43,777 nt of DNA from Acidobacteriota bacterium (GCA_023436495.1 JAEZIT010000076.1:1-43777); one strand, 5' to 3'; numbered from the stretch's first letter, positions 8,628 to 16,696 are shown. Notes: a model not told the origin generated them from the letters alone. Numbers and translations are program-made.

Positions 8628-11600
8628 CTAACCCCGTTCTTCCTGCTTGATCTCTCGCAGACGTAGCCAGTAAAAGATCACCGGCGTAACGATCAGCACG
8701 TGCAGCAGGCTCGACAACATTCCGCCGAAGACGGGCGCCGCCAGCGGCCGCATGACCTCGGAACCCGTTCCGGTACTCCACATGATCGGCAAAAGCCCCG
8801 CGACGATCGTAGTGACCGTCATCACCTTTGGCCGAAGCCGGAGCAGAGCGCCTTCCGTTACGGCCTCGAGCAGCGTTTCGCGATCCAACCGCCCCAGCGC
8901 GGCGCGCTTCTTCGCGACCGCCTCCTCCAGATACACGACCATCACGATCGCCGTCTGCACAGCCGCGCCGAAGAGCGCGATAAAGCCGACCCAGACCGCG
9001 ACCGAAAAGTTATAGTCCAGCATCCACAGCAGATAGAATCCGCCCGTCAATGCAAACGGCACAGCAAGCAGAACGTGCGCCGCCTCGAGAAACGAGTGAT
9101 ACGTCAGATAAAGCGTGGCGAAGATGATCAAAATAACGATCGGAACAACGACCATCAGGCGCGATCGTGCCCGCTGCTGATTTTCATATTGCCCGCTCCA
9201 AGCAGCGTAATATCCCGCCGGAAGCTGGACCTTGTCCGCGATCGCCTGTTTCGCCTCGTCCACAAAACTAACGATGTCGCGGCCCCGTACGTTCAAAAGC
9301 ACCGTACCGCGAAGCAGGCCGTTCTCGCTCTGGATCATTGACGGCCCTTCGATCATGCGAATATCGGCAAGCTGTGACAGCGGTATCGGGGCACCGCTCG
9401 GAGAGGTGACGGGAATCTGCGCGATCGCCTCCGGCGTTTTTCGAAATTCTTCGCTGTACCGAACTCGTATCGGAAAACGCCGCCTGCCTTCGATCGCGGT
9501 CGTCAAGTTCGATTCGCCGATCCCTTTCTCGATCACTTCCTGGATCGTTCCGACATCGATGCCGTAACGTGCAGCGGCCTGCCGGTCGATCTTTATATCA
9601 ATATAGGGCGCGCCGCCGATCTGCTCAGGGTAGACATCGGCCGCTCCGGGCACCGATCTCACGGCGTCCGCGATCTGGCGTGAGACCTGCTCAAGAGTGT
9701 CAAGATCGTGTCCGAAGATCTTCACCCCAACCTGTGACCGAATGCCCGTGGCTAGCATTTCAATGCGGTTTATGATCGGCTGTGTCCAGATATTCGTCAC
9801 GCCCGGCATCCGCAGTGCGGCATCCATTTCCGCAACGAGCTTTTCGCGTGTCATTCCATCTCGCCACTGGTCTTCGGGCTTTAGATGAATGATCGTCTCG
9901 TTCATGTTTATCGGCGAAGGATCGGTCGACGTCTCCGCGCGACCGGCCTTGCCGACGGCCCATTCGACCTCGGGAAAGGAACTAATGATCACGTCCTGTT
10001 TGCTAAGGATCCGCGTGGCTTCATCGAGAGAGATCGCCGGGTCTGTGACCGGCATATACATCAGATCGCCCTCATTCAGCGACGGCATGAACTCGCTGCC
10101 GATCAGCGTCGTAACATACATCGACCCCGCAAAAAATATAACTGCCATCGCGGCCGTCGCCGCCCGGTTGCGCAACGCCCATTCGAGCGTCGGCTTGTAA
10201 ACCCGCCGCAGCACGCGCATGATCGGGTTCCATTCCTCGGGCCGCAGTTTGCCGCCCAGCAGATACCCGCACAGGACCGGCACAAGCGTCACCGCCATCA
10301 GCGCCGCCGCTATCATCGCGAACGATTTTGTGTAAGCGAGCGGGTGAAACATCTTGCCTTCCTGCCCCGTCAACGCAAAAACCGGCACGAACGCGATGAC
10401 GATGATAGCCATCGACGAAAATATCGGCCGCCCGACCATCTTCGTCGCCTCGCGCACGATCTCCCATTTACGCCGTCTGCTGATCGGGCCTGTGTCACTC
10501 TCGGTCTCGAGAGCCCGGTACGCATTCTCGGTCACCACGATCCCGGCGTCCACAAGGTCCGAAACCGCGATCGCAATTCCCGCAAGCGACATGATGTTCG
10601 ACGTGATCCCCATCAGGTACATGAACAGGAATGAGACCAACGCCGCCATCGGCAGCGGGATCGTGACGATAAAGATCGAACGAAAATGCGCAAGGAACAG
10701 CAGATTCACGAGCGTGACCAGCACAAATTCCTCTATAAGCGCCCATTTCAGCGTATCGGCTGTGCGGTTAATAAGATCGGTCCGATCATAAAAAGGCACG
10801 AGCTCGACACCCGGCGGCAGCCCGGGCTTGATCTCCTCGATCTTTTTCTTGATGTTGTCGATGGCCTCGAGCGCGCTGATGCCGTATCGCATGATAACGA
10901 CACCGCCGACTGCTTCCTTGCCGTTCTTGTCGAGCGAACCTGTCCGGAACGCATTCCCGAGCTTTATCTCGCCGACGTTTTTTACATAGATAGGCGTGCC
11001 GTTGCTCGACCCGATCACGATATTGGCCACATCGGCGACCGACTCAACAAGGCCAATTCCGCGAACGACCGCCCACTGGCCCGATTGTTCGACGACGTTT
11101 CCGCCGACATTATTATTCGATCGTTCGACGGCCTCGACGACCGTCGATAGCGCCAGCCCATACGCCCTTAACTTATTTGGATCGACATCGACCTGGTATT
11201 GCTGAACATAACCGCCGACCGTCGCAACTTCTGCTATGCCCGGTGTGGAATTAAGCTGATATCTTACGAACCAGTCCTGCAGCGTCCGCAGATCGCGAAG
11301 GTCCATCGTGTCGGATTCGAGCGTGTACCAGTAAACCTGCCCGAGCCCCGATGCGTCCGGGCCCATCGTCGGCGTCACTCCCGCCGGAAGCTGCGACGAG
11401 ACCAGGTTAAGGCGCTCCATTATCCGCGTCCGGGCCCAATAAAGTTCGACGTCGTCTTCGAAGATCACATTGATCATCGAAAAACTGAACGCCGAACTTG
11501 CCCGTACGGTACGCACGCCCGGCAGGCCTTGAAGGTTCGTGACCAGCGGATAGGTCACCTGGTCCTCGACCTCCTTCGGCGAACGCCCGGGCCAATCGGT

Positions 11601-11750
11601 AAATACGATCACCTGGTTGTCCGAAAGGTCCGGGATGGCATCGATCGGTGTTTTGACCAATGCCCAATATCCCGCCGCCGCGATCGCGATATATACTGCG
11701 ATCACGATCACTCGGTTTTGAATCGACCAGTCGATCAGCCTGTTGATCAT
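8628..11750 (-). CDS. cusA: Heavy-metal RND efflux pump, CusA type (Cu/Ag)
   Basis: A 1040-residue inner-membrane proton/metal antiporter of the HME-RND family, with 12 membrane segments and two large periplasmic loops. The membrane segment 4 motif appears as IAVSDLVDAGIVVTENAYRA, with the proton-relay Asp residues. In the first porter domain the three methionines that bind Cu(I)/Ag(I) in E. coli CusA have counterparts in this protein, in the contexts EGDLMYMPV, PINMNETI and NRIEMLATGI. This favours monovalent Cu/Ag over Zn/Co/Cd export. It is 1 base from the TolC-like start side and 6 bases downstream of the DUF305 gene, so clearly in one operon. Confidence 0.92.
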   Translation of the reverse strand: MINRLIDWSIQNRVIVIAVYIAIAAAGYWALVKTPIDAIPDLSDNQVIVFTDWPGRSPKEVEDQVTYPLVTNLQGLPGVRTVRASSAFSFSMINVIFEDDVELYWARTRIMERLNLVSSQLPAGVTPTMGPDASGLGQVYWYTLESDTMDLRDLRTLQDWFVRYQLNSTPGIAEVATVGGYVQQYQVDVDPNKLRAYGLALSTVVEAVERSNNNVGGNVVEQSGQWAVVRGIGLVESVADVANIVIGSSNGTPIYVKNVGEIKLGNAFRTGSLDKNGKEAVGGVVIMRYGISALEAIDNIKKKIEEIKPGLPPGVELVPFYDRTDLINRTADTLKWALIEEFVLVTLVNLLFLAHFRSIFIVTIPLPMAALVSFLFMYLMGITSNIMSLAGIAIAVSDLVDAGIVVTENAYRALETESDTGPISRRRKWEIVREATKMVGRPIFSSMAIIVIAFVPVFALTGQEGKMFHPLAYTKSFAMIAAALMAVTLVPVLCGYLLGGKLRPEEWNPIMRVLRRVYKPTLEWALRNRAATAAMAVIFFAGSMYVTTLIGSEFMPSLNEGDLMYMPVTDPAISLDEATRILSKQDVIISSFPEVEWAVGKAGRAETSTDPSPINMNETIIHLKPEDQWRDGMTREKLVAEMDAALRMPGVTNIWTQPIINRIEMLATGIRSQVGVKIFGHDLDTLEQVSRQIADAVRSVPGAADVYPEQIGGAPYIDIKIDRQAAARYGIDVGTIQEVIEKGIGESNLTTAIEGRRRFPIRVRYSEEFRKTPEAIAQIPVTSPSGAPIPLSQLADIRMIEGPSMIQSENGLLRGTVLLNVRGRDIVSFVDEAKQAIADKVQLPAGYYAAWSGQYENQQRARSRLMVVVPIVILIIFATLYLTYHSFLEAAHVLLAVPFALTGGFYLLWMLDYNFSVAVWVGFIALFGAAVQTAIVMVVYLEEAVAKKRAALGRLDRETLLEAVTEGALLRLRPKVMTVTTIVAGLLPIMWSTGTGSEVMRPLAAPVFGGMLSSLLHVLIVTPVIFYWLRLREIKQEERG

Positions 11751-11756
11751 TTCAAC

Positions 11757-12473
11757 CTACTCCGATTTTGAATCCTTGCTCCAATCGGCCTTCCATTCGG
11801 CCATCTTCTTGATCTCGGCTTCCTGCTCACGGATGATATCGTTCGCAAGCTGCTTTATCTCGGGATGTTCGGCCTTTTTGAGTGCGTCCTTTGCCATTTC
11901 GACCGCGCCTTCGTGATGCGGCGTCATCATATCAAGAAAATGCAGCTCGAAATCCTTGCCGGCCATATTATTCATCTCTTTTGTATGCGATGGATCGTGC
12001 ATCTTTTCTGAGCTCATTTTCATGCCCGGCATATCCATATTGTGTGCGGCGGGCTTTCCCGCGTACCATTTCTCGCGCCATTCCTTCATTTTTGCGATCT
12101 CGGCATTTTGGTCGCTGATTATCTTTTCAAGAAATGCCTTTAGCTCCGGCCGGTCGGTCTTTGCCAAAGCTTGCTGCGACATAGATACCGCGCCCTGATG
12201 ATGAATGATCATCGTGTCGATGAACTGTAGGTCGTACGGTTGTTCGGCCGCGCCGGGCGCCGATGCCATCGGGCCCATATTCGACATATCGTGGCCCTCG
12301 TGGCCCATGTTCGCCATATCATGGCCCATATTGGCCATGTCGTGATTGGCCGCCGACGATTGTCCGTTGGCGGCAACGTTCGTATTCGTAGTGTTCGCCT
12401 GCTGCTGGCATGCTGCTCCGGTAAACACCGCGGCCGCAGCCGCTGCAATAAGGATCGATCTGATTCCGTTCAT
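11757..12473 (-). CDS. Met/His-rich DUF305 metal-associated lipoprotein
   Basis: A 238-residue exported protein. After a signal sequence with a lipobox-like end (FTGAAC, Cys about 22) comes a linker of repeated HDM-x-NMGH units, a dense Met/His tract likely to bind Cu(I)/Ag(I). Two DUF305 (ferritin-like helical) modules follow, each with the family signature: FIDTMIIHHQGAVSMSQQAL and FLDMMTPHHEGAVEMAKDAL. DUF305 proteins are common beside copper resistance genes. The ATG at 12473 has an AAAGGAG ribosome site 6 bases before it and is preferred over a TTG five codons upstream. It probably sequesters or hands metal to the pump encoded 6 bases downstream; that role is inferred. Confidence 0.88.
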   Translation of the reverse strand: MNGIRSILIAAAAAAVFTGAACQQQANTTNTNVAANGQSSAANHDMANMGHDMANMGHEGHDMSNMGPMASAPGAAEQPYDLQFIDTMIIHHQGAVSMSQQALAKTDRPELKAFLEKIISDQNAEIAKMKEWREKWYAGKPAAHNMDMPGMKMSSEKMHDPSHTKEMNNMAGKDFELHFLDMMTPHHEGAVEMAKDALKKAEHPEIKQLANDIIREQEAEIKKMAEWKADWSKDSKSE

Positions 12474-12539
12474 AATTTCTCCTTTCAAGTTGCGGCCGGA
12501 ACGAAGACTGAAACCCAGCTTCCTCCGGCCGCTTCGCTG

Positions 12540-12965
12540 CTATTGCGCCGTTATCGGCAGATTGGCCTTGCCGTTGCCGGCCGGCCCTTCGTACGAGATC
12601 TGCGCCTGCCATTCGCCGCTCATTTGAAGGTCGGTCTTACCTGCGTAAACGCCGGGCGTTGACGTCGTCGTGAACGTTGCCGGATCGGTCATAGCGGCCA
12701 TCGAGCCCATCGCCGGCATAAAGAAATTAAGCGAAACTGCACCGACATCGACCGTCTTGCCGGAAGCGTCCGTAAACGTCAGCGTGAATTCCTGTTTGCC
12801 TTTACGCAGGACGCCGTCAGCGCTTGAAAGCGTCGCCGTCAGGTTATTGCCCGCGGGCCCGCTTTTGATCGTCTTTCCCGTCTGGGCCGAATCGCCGCCC
12901 GAGCCGCAAGCCGCGGCGAACAATGCGAATACCGTAAATATCGAAACGAATATAAGATTTTTCAT
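12540..12965 (-). CDS. YtkA-like domain lipoprotein
   Basis: A 141-residue exported protein with a clear lipoprotein signal (FALFAAACGSGGDS, Cys about 20). The mature part is a single beta-sandwich domain resembling the YtkA-like family, with the characteristic NFFMPAMGSMAAM segment (Met-rich loop) followed by GVYAGKTDLQMSGEWQAQISY. Methionines in this loop are plausible copper ligands. Such proteins are often encoded with copper efflux or copper-delivery genes. The ATG at 12965 has an AAGGAG ribosome site 9 bases upstream. It lies 66 bases before the DUF305 gene. The family call is good; metal binding is inference. Confidence 0.8.
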   Translation of the reverse strand: MKNLIFVSIFTVFALFAAACGSGGDSAQTGKTIKSGPAGNNLTATLSSADGVLRKGKQEFTLTFTDASGKTVDVGAVSLNFFMPAMGSMAAMTDPATFTTTSTPGVYAGKTDLQMSGEWQAQISYEGPAGNGKANLPITAQ

Positions 12966-13080
12966 AAATGTTGTCTCCTTTTAAATTGAACGGATGATAC
13001 CATCGATCTTTAAATACACGACGGCGCACAAAACCACCGGCTTACACCTCAAAGCGCGGTAAAAACAGACTATTGCAGAT

Positions 13081-13470
13081 TTAGATCAGAAATGCGTGGT
13101 GGAAAAGATAGAGGTTCGGCGGCCTCCGGTAGCGAGTGGTCGATTTGCCGATAGAAGGGGCTGTTTCCGGTATTCTTGCCAGAAACGGTATGAATTTGAA
13201 AGCTGCCGCGACGGTGTGTGCGTCCTCGTTGTTCTCGAGGACCAGTTTCGCACCGTTCTCGTGATTCGTACGAGGCGTGGCCTGTGTGTTCAGGTCGCCG
13301 CAATCTGATTCACAGCACGGCACCGCATTCATCGACGCCGTGTCGCTTTTGTCGCGCAGACAGCATGAAGACCGGCTGTGGTCGCCGTCCTCAAGGCAGC
13401 CGCAGACGCCGGCCCAAACCTGCCCGGCGATCAGAAGAACGAATAAAAATGCTGCGGCGCGCTTCAGCAT
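13081..13470 (-). CDS. Cys-rich secreted small protein at the head of the Cu/Ag cassette
   Basis: A 129-residue protein with a signal peptide (residues 1-20, ending GQVWA). Seven cysteines crowd into residues 23-57 as CxC (23, 25), CC (36, 37) and CCxxxC (52, 53, 57). The rest is polar, and the C-terminus ends RPPNLYLFHHAFLI, a hydrophobic His-containing tail. I do not know a named family; small secreted proteins with similar Pro-Pro-x-Leu-Tyr tails occur near copper genes. Position as first gene of the efflux cassette suggests periplasmic metal binding or sensing. The ATG at 13470 is only 8 bases from a promoter -10, so the mRNA may be leaderless. Confidence 0.7.
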   Translation of the reverse strand: MLKRAAAFLFVLLIAGQVWAGVCGCLEDGDHSRSSCCLRDKSDTASMNAVPCCESDCGDLNTQATPRTNHENGAKLVLENNEDAHTVAAAFKFIPFLARIPETAPSIGKSTTRYRRPPNLYLFHHAFLI

Positions 13471-13478
13471 ACAACAAA

Positions 13479-13507
13479 AATATGAACCCGGCCGAGGGCT
13501 TTGTCAA
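13479..13507 (-). promoter_or_regulatory. Sigma-70-like promoter of the Cu/Ag cassette
   Basis: On the minus strand a perfect -35 TTGACA (13507-13502) is followed after 17 bases by CATATT (13484-13479, 4 of 6 matches to TATAAT). Transcription would start at about 13472-13471, immediately before the ATG at 13470. The 17-base spacer argues against a MerR/CueR-type promoter, which has a 19-20 base spacer. An inverted repeat, CGGCCGA (13489-13495) and TCGGCCG (13516-13522), overlaps the promoter and could be an operator. The elements are seen; use is inferred. Confidence 0.6.
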
Positions 13508-13637
13508 GCACGCCTTCGGCCGCGGCCGCCATATTTATTATGCGTAGCGAATAAAGTCCGCTGGGAACATCCGGTAGATCGACACGCCAACTATCGCGCT
13601 CAAACTCAAAAGCTTTCAGTCAGGCTCTGTCCCTGAT

Positions 13638-14228
13638 CTATCTTATCGGTCTGCCGCTCGTGGTCAGGCCCATAAGCCGTGCCGGGAATACCGCGAAATC
13701 TTCAACTTCCCAGGTATTTTCTCCCCGAAGGCGAATGCGCGCCGCGGGAAAGAAAGTGCCTTCGCCGCGCCCGCGTTTATCGAGGAACAACTCGGCATAT
13801 CCGACCTTGTAATCTTCGGACCGGGCGCCGTAACGGAGCTCGAAAAACGTCACCGTTCGCCGGTAAAACACCCTGAGTTTAGTTCCGCCGTCGCCCCAAG
13901 GTTCGGATATTATAGCGTTTGCGGTTACTCCGACACCTTGCCCCAGGGCGATCCGTCCTGCTTCGAGCTTGTCGAGAGCTCTCAAAAAGCCGTCCTGCCT
14001 GTCGTCGCGCAGCGCCTCGTTCAGCACTTTGACCTGAGCGTCCGTCGTATATCTATTGACGATGAGAGTGAATTGACGGGAACGGTATCCGGCACGTCCG
14101 CTGATCCCGATCGCTGTCCCATTGACTTGGTATCTCGATTGAGCAAGAGCTTCGGCCGGAAGCATGCCAAAGGCACCAACCAGGAAAGTTAAAACTAAGA
14201 TCGCGAGAGAGAACCGGCGTGCAAACAT
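13638..14228 (-). CDS. Secreted protein of unknown function
   Basis: A 196-residue protein with a signal peptide (hydrophobic residues about 6-30, ending AEALAQS). The mature part is rich in beta-strand patterns and Arg/Gly. Stretches such as GTAIGISGRAGYRSRQFTLI, TDAQVKVLNEALRDDRQDGF and GYAELFLDKRGRGEGTFFPA recur in secreted Acidobacterial proteins as far as I recall, but I cannot name a family. I prefer the ATG at 14228 over one 24 codons upstream: it has a GGGGG-containing ribosome site (aagggggtacatag) and puts the signal peptide at the N-terminus. It stands alone between the Cu cassette and the sugar kinase gene. Confidence 0.65.
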   Translation of the reverse strand: MFARRFSLAILVLTFLVGAFGMLPAEALAQSRYQVNGTAIGISGRAGYRSRQFTLIVNRYTTDAQVKVLNEALRDDRQDGFLRALDKLEAGRIALGQGVGVTANAIISEPWGDGGTKLRVFYRRTVTFFELRYGARSEDYKVGYAELFLDKRGRGEGTFFPAARIRLRGENTWEVEDFAVFPARLMGLTTSGRPIR

Positions 14229-14336
14229 TCTATGTACCCCCTTTTTAATTAGTAGCGTTAACAACGCAAACTCTATTAGGAGTATAAGATAACGCCGCAC
14301 CTATATACGTAAGGCAGAATACTATGCAGGTTGGGC

Positions 14337-15278
14337 CTAAAAGCACTTTAGCAGCTCGGCAAGCTCCTCTTCGGACGGCAGCGCGGTTCGTGCTCCGATC
14401 GCCCTGCATTTTAGCGCCGCGACGCCGTTCGCCATCCTAGCCGCCTCTTCGACACTCGCGTCGTTCAGAAGTCCGTAGATCAGCCCTACGCGAAATGCGT
14501 CGCCGGCGCCGGTCGTGTCCCGGCAGCCGCCCGGTACCGCGAACCCCGGCGTTTCGATGAATTCACCGCTGCATAACAGAAGAGACCCGCGCTCGCCAAG
14601 AGTGACTCCTACAACGCCGCAGCCGTATTGCCTCTGAAGCTCGCGCAGGGCGAGGCGGGGCTCGATCCCCGCGCCCAGCAGCTTGGCGGGAAATTCGGCC
14701 GACATGATCAAAATATCAATATGCGGCAAAAGCTCTTCGATCCCCTCGAAAACATTATCGATGTCGGACGAAACTATGGTGCCGCACTCTTTGGCCGCCT
14801 TCGCCATTGCCGTACATGCCTTAATATCGTGGGGCGTAAAATGCAGCACGCTCGCCCGCCGGACGGCTTCCAGCGGAGCCTCGTTCTCCGCGAATGCAAG
14901 CCGCTTGTCGCGCTGCCAAATAACTGTACGTTCTCCGTTTCGGGCGTCGATCACAATGAACGCGATCTGCGTCCTTGCTCCGGCGACCTGTTCGGCATAG
15001 GTGAGGTCAACATTCTCCTGACGCAGCGATTCCATTCCAAACGCGCCGGCCGGGTCGTCGCCGAAACGCCCTATGTATGACGAGCGAAGCCCGAGACGAC
15101 GCAGCCCGGCCATCGTCGTTGCCGCTTCCCCGCCGGGCGCCTGCGTATAATCGACGAGCTCGACCTTCGAGTTGAACTCCGGATAGTGCGGCACCTGAAT
15201 AAGAAAATCGACCGCATTTGTGCCAAATCCGACAACGTCGAAGTCGCGTCCGGACGGCAGCGAAAATGGAAATTTCAT
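14337..15278 (-). CDS. PfkB/ribokinase-family sugar kinase
   Basis: A 313-residue ATP-dependent carbohydrate kinase. The N-terminal family signature is visible as FDVVGFGTNAVDFLIQVPHYP and PGGEAATTMAGLRRLG. The C-terminal signature DTTGAGDAFRVGLIYGLL (about 255-272) includes the anion hole and the catalytic Asp of the GAGD motif. It acts in the cytosol, phosphorylating a sugar or sugar-like alcohol. The substrate cannot be read from motifs, and no sugar transport or catabolic gene is nearby. The gene is monocistronic by context. Start ATG at 15278; a GGAAAGG sequence lies about 15 bases upstream. Confidence 0.87.
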   Translation of the reverse strand: MKFPFSLPSGRDFDVVGFGTNAVDFLIQVPHYPEFNSKVELVDYTQAPGGEAATTMAGLRRLGLRSSYIGRFGDDPAGAFGMESLRQENVDLTYAEQVAGARTQIAFIVIDARNGERTVIWQRDKRLAFAENEAPLEAVRRASVLHFTPHDIKACTAMAKAAKECGTIVSSDIDNVFEGIEELLPHIDILIMSAEFPAKLLGAGIEPRLALRELQRQYGCGVVGVTLGERGSLLLCSGEFIETPGFAVPGGCRDTTGAGDAFRVGLIYGLLNDASVEEAARMANGVAALKCRAIGARTALPSEEELAELLKCF

Positions 15279-15337
15279 CGATAGAAAAGCCTACCTTTCC
15301 GCCGATCGAAAAATTACAAAAATTCGATCGAATAATC

Positions 15338-15366
15338 TTGCCAAAGTGTTTCAGTAAAGTTAGATT
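15338..15366 (+). promoter_or_regulatory. Sigma-70-like promoter for the LysW-like gene
   Basis: TTGCCA (15338-15343, 5 of 6 to TTGACA) and TAGATT (15361-15366, 4 of 6 to TATAAT) are separated by exactly 17 bases. Start would be about 15373, giving a 65-base leader that contains the GGAG ribosome site at 15425. A TATAAT at 15415-15420 is also present but would place the start on the ribosome site, so I consider it less likely. Confidence 0.45.
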
Positions 15367-15437
15367 CTATAAATACGGTCTTTCACTTGGCGTTAAAGTG
15401 GTAAGTTAAATCTATATAATTTTCGGAGAAATAAGAA

Positions 15438-15650
15438 ATGCCGACATCGATTTGTCCTGAGTGTGATGAAGCAGTTTTCGTGGATGCTGAATCGGAGCAA
15501 GGTGACGTTGTAGTTTGTGATGAATGCGGAACGCAGTTGGTTGTGGTTGGCCTTGACCCGATCGAACTGGATGTACAAGAAGAAACGGACATCGATGATC
15601 CGGACGAAGAGGACTTCGAGGACCTTGACTACGAGAACGATCGTTATTAA
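15438..15650 (+). CDS. LysW-like zinc-ribbon acidic protein, orphan
   Basis: A 70-residue very acidic protein resembling the amino-group carrier protein LysW/ArgW of lysine and arginine synthesis. The N-terminal zinc ribbon has CPEC (Cys 6, 9) and CDEC (Cys 27, 30), and the following TQLVVVGLDPIELD matches the LysW core. In LysW the C-terminal EDWGE glutamate carries the substrate; here the tail is DEEDFEDLDYENDRY without EDWGE. No lysX, lysZ, lysY or argX homologue is near. It may be a divergent paralogue with another role, for example as a zinc-ribbon adaptor. GGAG ribosome site, ATG at 15438. Confidence 0.72.
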   Translation: MPTSICPECDEAVFVDAESEQGDVVVCDECGTQLVVVGLDPIELDVQEETDIDDPDEEDFEDLDYENDRY

Positions 15651-15656
15651 GAACAT

Positions 15657-15697
15657 GCGGCGGGCGCTTTTCCGGCCCGTCCGCCGCTTACCTTTTT
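15657..15697 (+). terminator. Hairpin terminator after the LysW-like gene
   Basis: A 10-bp stem (GCGGCGG at 15657-15663 with CCGCCGC at 15681-15687, extended by three more pairs including one G-T) is followed by TTACC and five Ts (15693-15697). It begins 6 bases after the LysW-like stop and abuts the stop of the convergent VWFA gene, so it may serve both. No T-tract is present on the minus side. Confidence 0.6.
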
Positions 15698-16662
15698 ACC
15701 TGATAGCCCGCCCGATTTTGCCGGATCAAAAATCCGCCTGTTGTTTCGACTTTTACTTCGTGAAATTTGCCGCTGCTGATCGCCTCGTCGCTCGGATAGA
15801 ACGCGAGGGCGTATGATGCCGTGATCTCTTCGGCAAGGGCGCGAAATAGCTCTTCGAAATTGGTATTTGTCGCGTAGAAGCTCTTGCCGCCGGTCTTCTC
15901 GATAAGCCCGCTTGCCTCGAGCGGCGTCATTAGCGGTTTGTCCGTACGTTGAAGCCGCGAAAATGACGGCAGTATTACGGAATAGATACTTGTCTCGGCC
16001 GCGTTTGCGCGCTCGATCACGGTTTTCGGTGAAACGACATCGCCGACCGGAAAACCGTCGGTGATCACTATCACAGCCCGTTTCGGCAGACGGTTCCGAA
16101 TGGCGGACGGTGATTTCCTGTTCAGCATCCGGACCGCGTCATCGACAGCGTCATAAGCATGCGTCGAAAGCCCGTCCATATCGCGCTCCAGCCGGTCGAA
16201 TGCTTTCAACAGCCGGTCCGGCCTGTTTGTGAAACTCTGCAGCGTCTTGACCTTCATCCCGAATGAGGTTACGGCGAAATAAGATTCGTAATCAGCAAGC
16301 CCGCGCGTGAATTTTGCCATCGCTTCCTGCAGCTTCTGCAGCTCCAACGCCGTCATGCTGCCCGACACATCCAGAGCGAAAACGACCGATAGCGGCCGTG
16401 ACTGATCGAGTCTTCGGACGGGCTGAAAGAAATCTACCCGGCGTTCGATGCCGTCCTCATACACGCGGAAATCTTCCCGGCTTAGGTTCTTTATGGGAAC
16501 GCCGTGCTTGTCGGTTACTGTGACCTCAAAAACGGCGAGTTCCGTATCGACGCGTAGAACGTCGTCCGCCTGCTGGCCGCAGATTTCTTGGTCCAGGGCA
16601 AGGACGGCCGCGGTAAGGACCATGAAAGCCGTGAACCCGAAAACTCTTCTGAATCGGTCCAT
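15688..16662 (-). CDS. Secreted VWFA-related protein, Acidobacterial type
   Basis: A 324-residue exported protein with an N-terminal signal segment (about residues 5-24). The early part (VDTELAVFEVTVTDKHGVPIKNLSREDFRVYEDG) is the conserved lead-in of the VWFA-related Acidobacterial domain. The von Willebrand A domain follows (about 90-310) with an intact metal-ion-dependent adhesion motif ALDVSGSMT and a later IVITDGFP. Such domains bind protein partners through a bound divalent ion; the partner is unknown. The ATG at 16662 has no ribosome site but a TAGAAT hexamer 6 bases upstream, suggesting a leaderless mRNA. It is convergent with the LysW-like gene. Confidence 0.88.
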   Translation of the reverse strand: MDRFRRVFGFTAFMVLTAAVLALDQEICGQQADDVLRVDTELAVFEVTVTDKHGVPIKNLSREDFRVYEDGIERRVDFFQPVRRLDQSRPLSVVFALDVSGSMTALELQKLQEAMAKFTRGLADYESYFAVTSFGMKVKTLQSFTNRPDRLLKAFDRLERDMDGLSTHAYDAVDDAVRMLNRKSPSAIRNRLPKRAVIVITDGFPVGDVVSPKTVIERANAAETSIYSVILPSFSRLQRTDKPLMTPLEASGLIEKTGGKSFYATNTNFEELFRALAEEITASYALAFYPSDEAISSGKFHEVKVETTGGFLIRQNRAGYQVKR

Positions 16663-16679
16663 ATTTATATTCTAAACCA

Positions 16680-16696
16680 TCGGTCAAAATGACCGA
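16680..16696. promoter_or_regulatory. 17-bp palindrome upstream of the VWFA gene
   Basis: TCGGTCA (16680-16686) and TGACCGA (16690-16696) form a perfect 7-base inverted repeat with an AAA spacer. It lies 17 bases upstream of the VWFA start, between the positions expected for -35 and the TAGAAT -10 at 16669-16674. That is a typical repressor location. The divergent HD-GYP gene starts 220 bases away. The palindrome is seen; the operator role is inferred. Confidence 0.4.

Noticed and set aside
10354..10791. Plus-strand open frames opposite the RND pump
   Set aside because: Shadow frames of a clearly conserved gene on the other strand.
13479..13507. MerR/CueR-type promoter for the Cu/Ag cassette
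   Set aside because: The -35 to -10 spacer is 17 bases, not the 19-20 needed for that regulator class.
15415..15420. Perfect TATAAT as the LysW-like promoter -10
   Set aside because: It would start transcription on the ribosome site at 15425; the upstream TTGCCA-17-TAGATT pair fits better.
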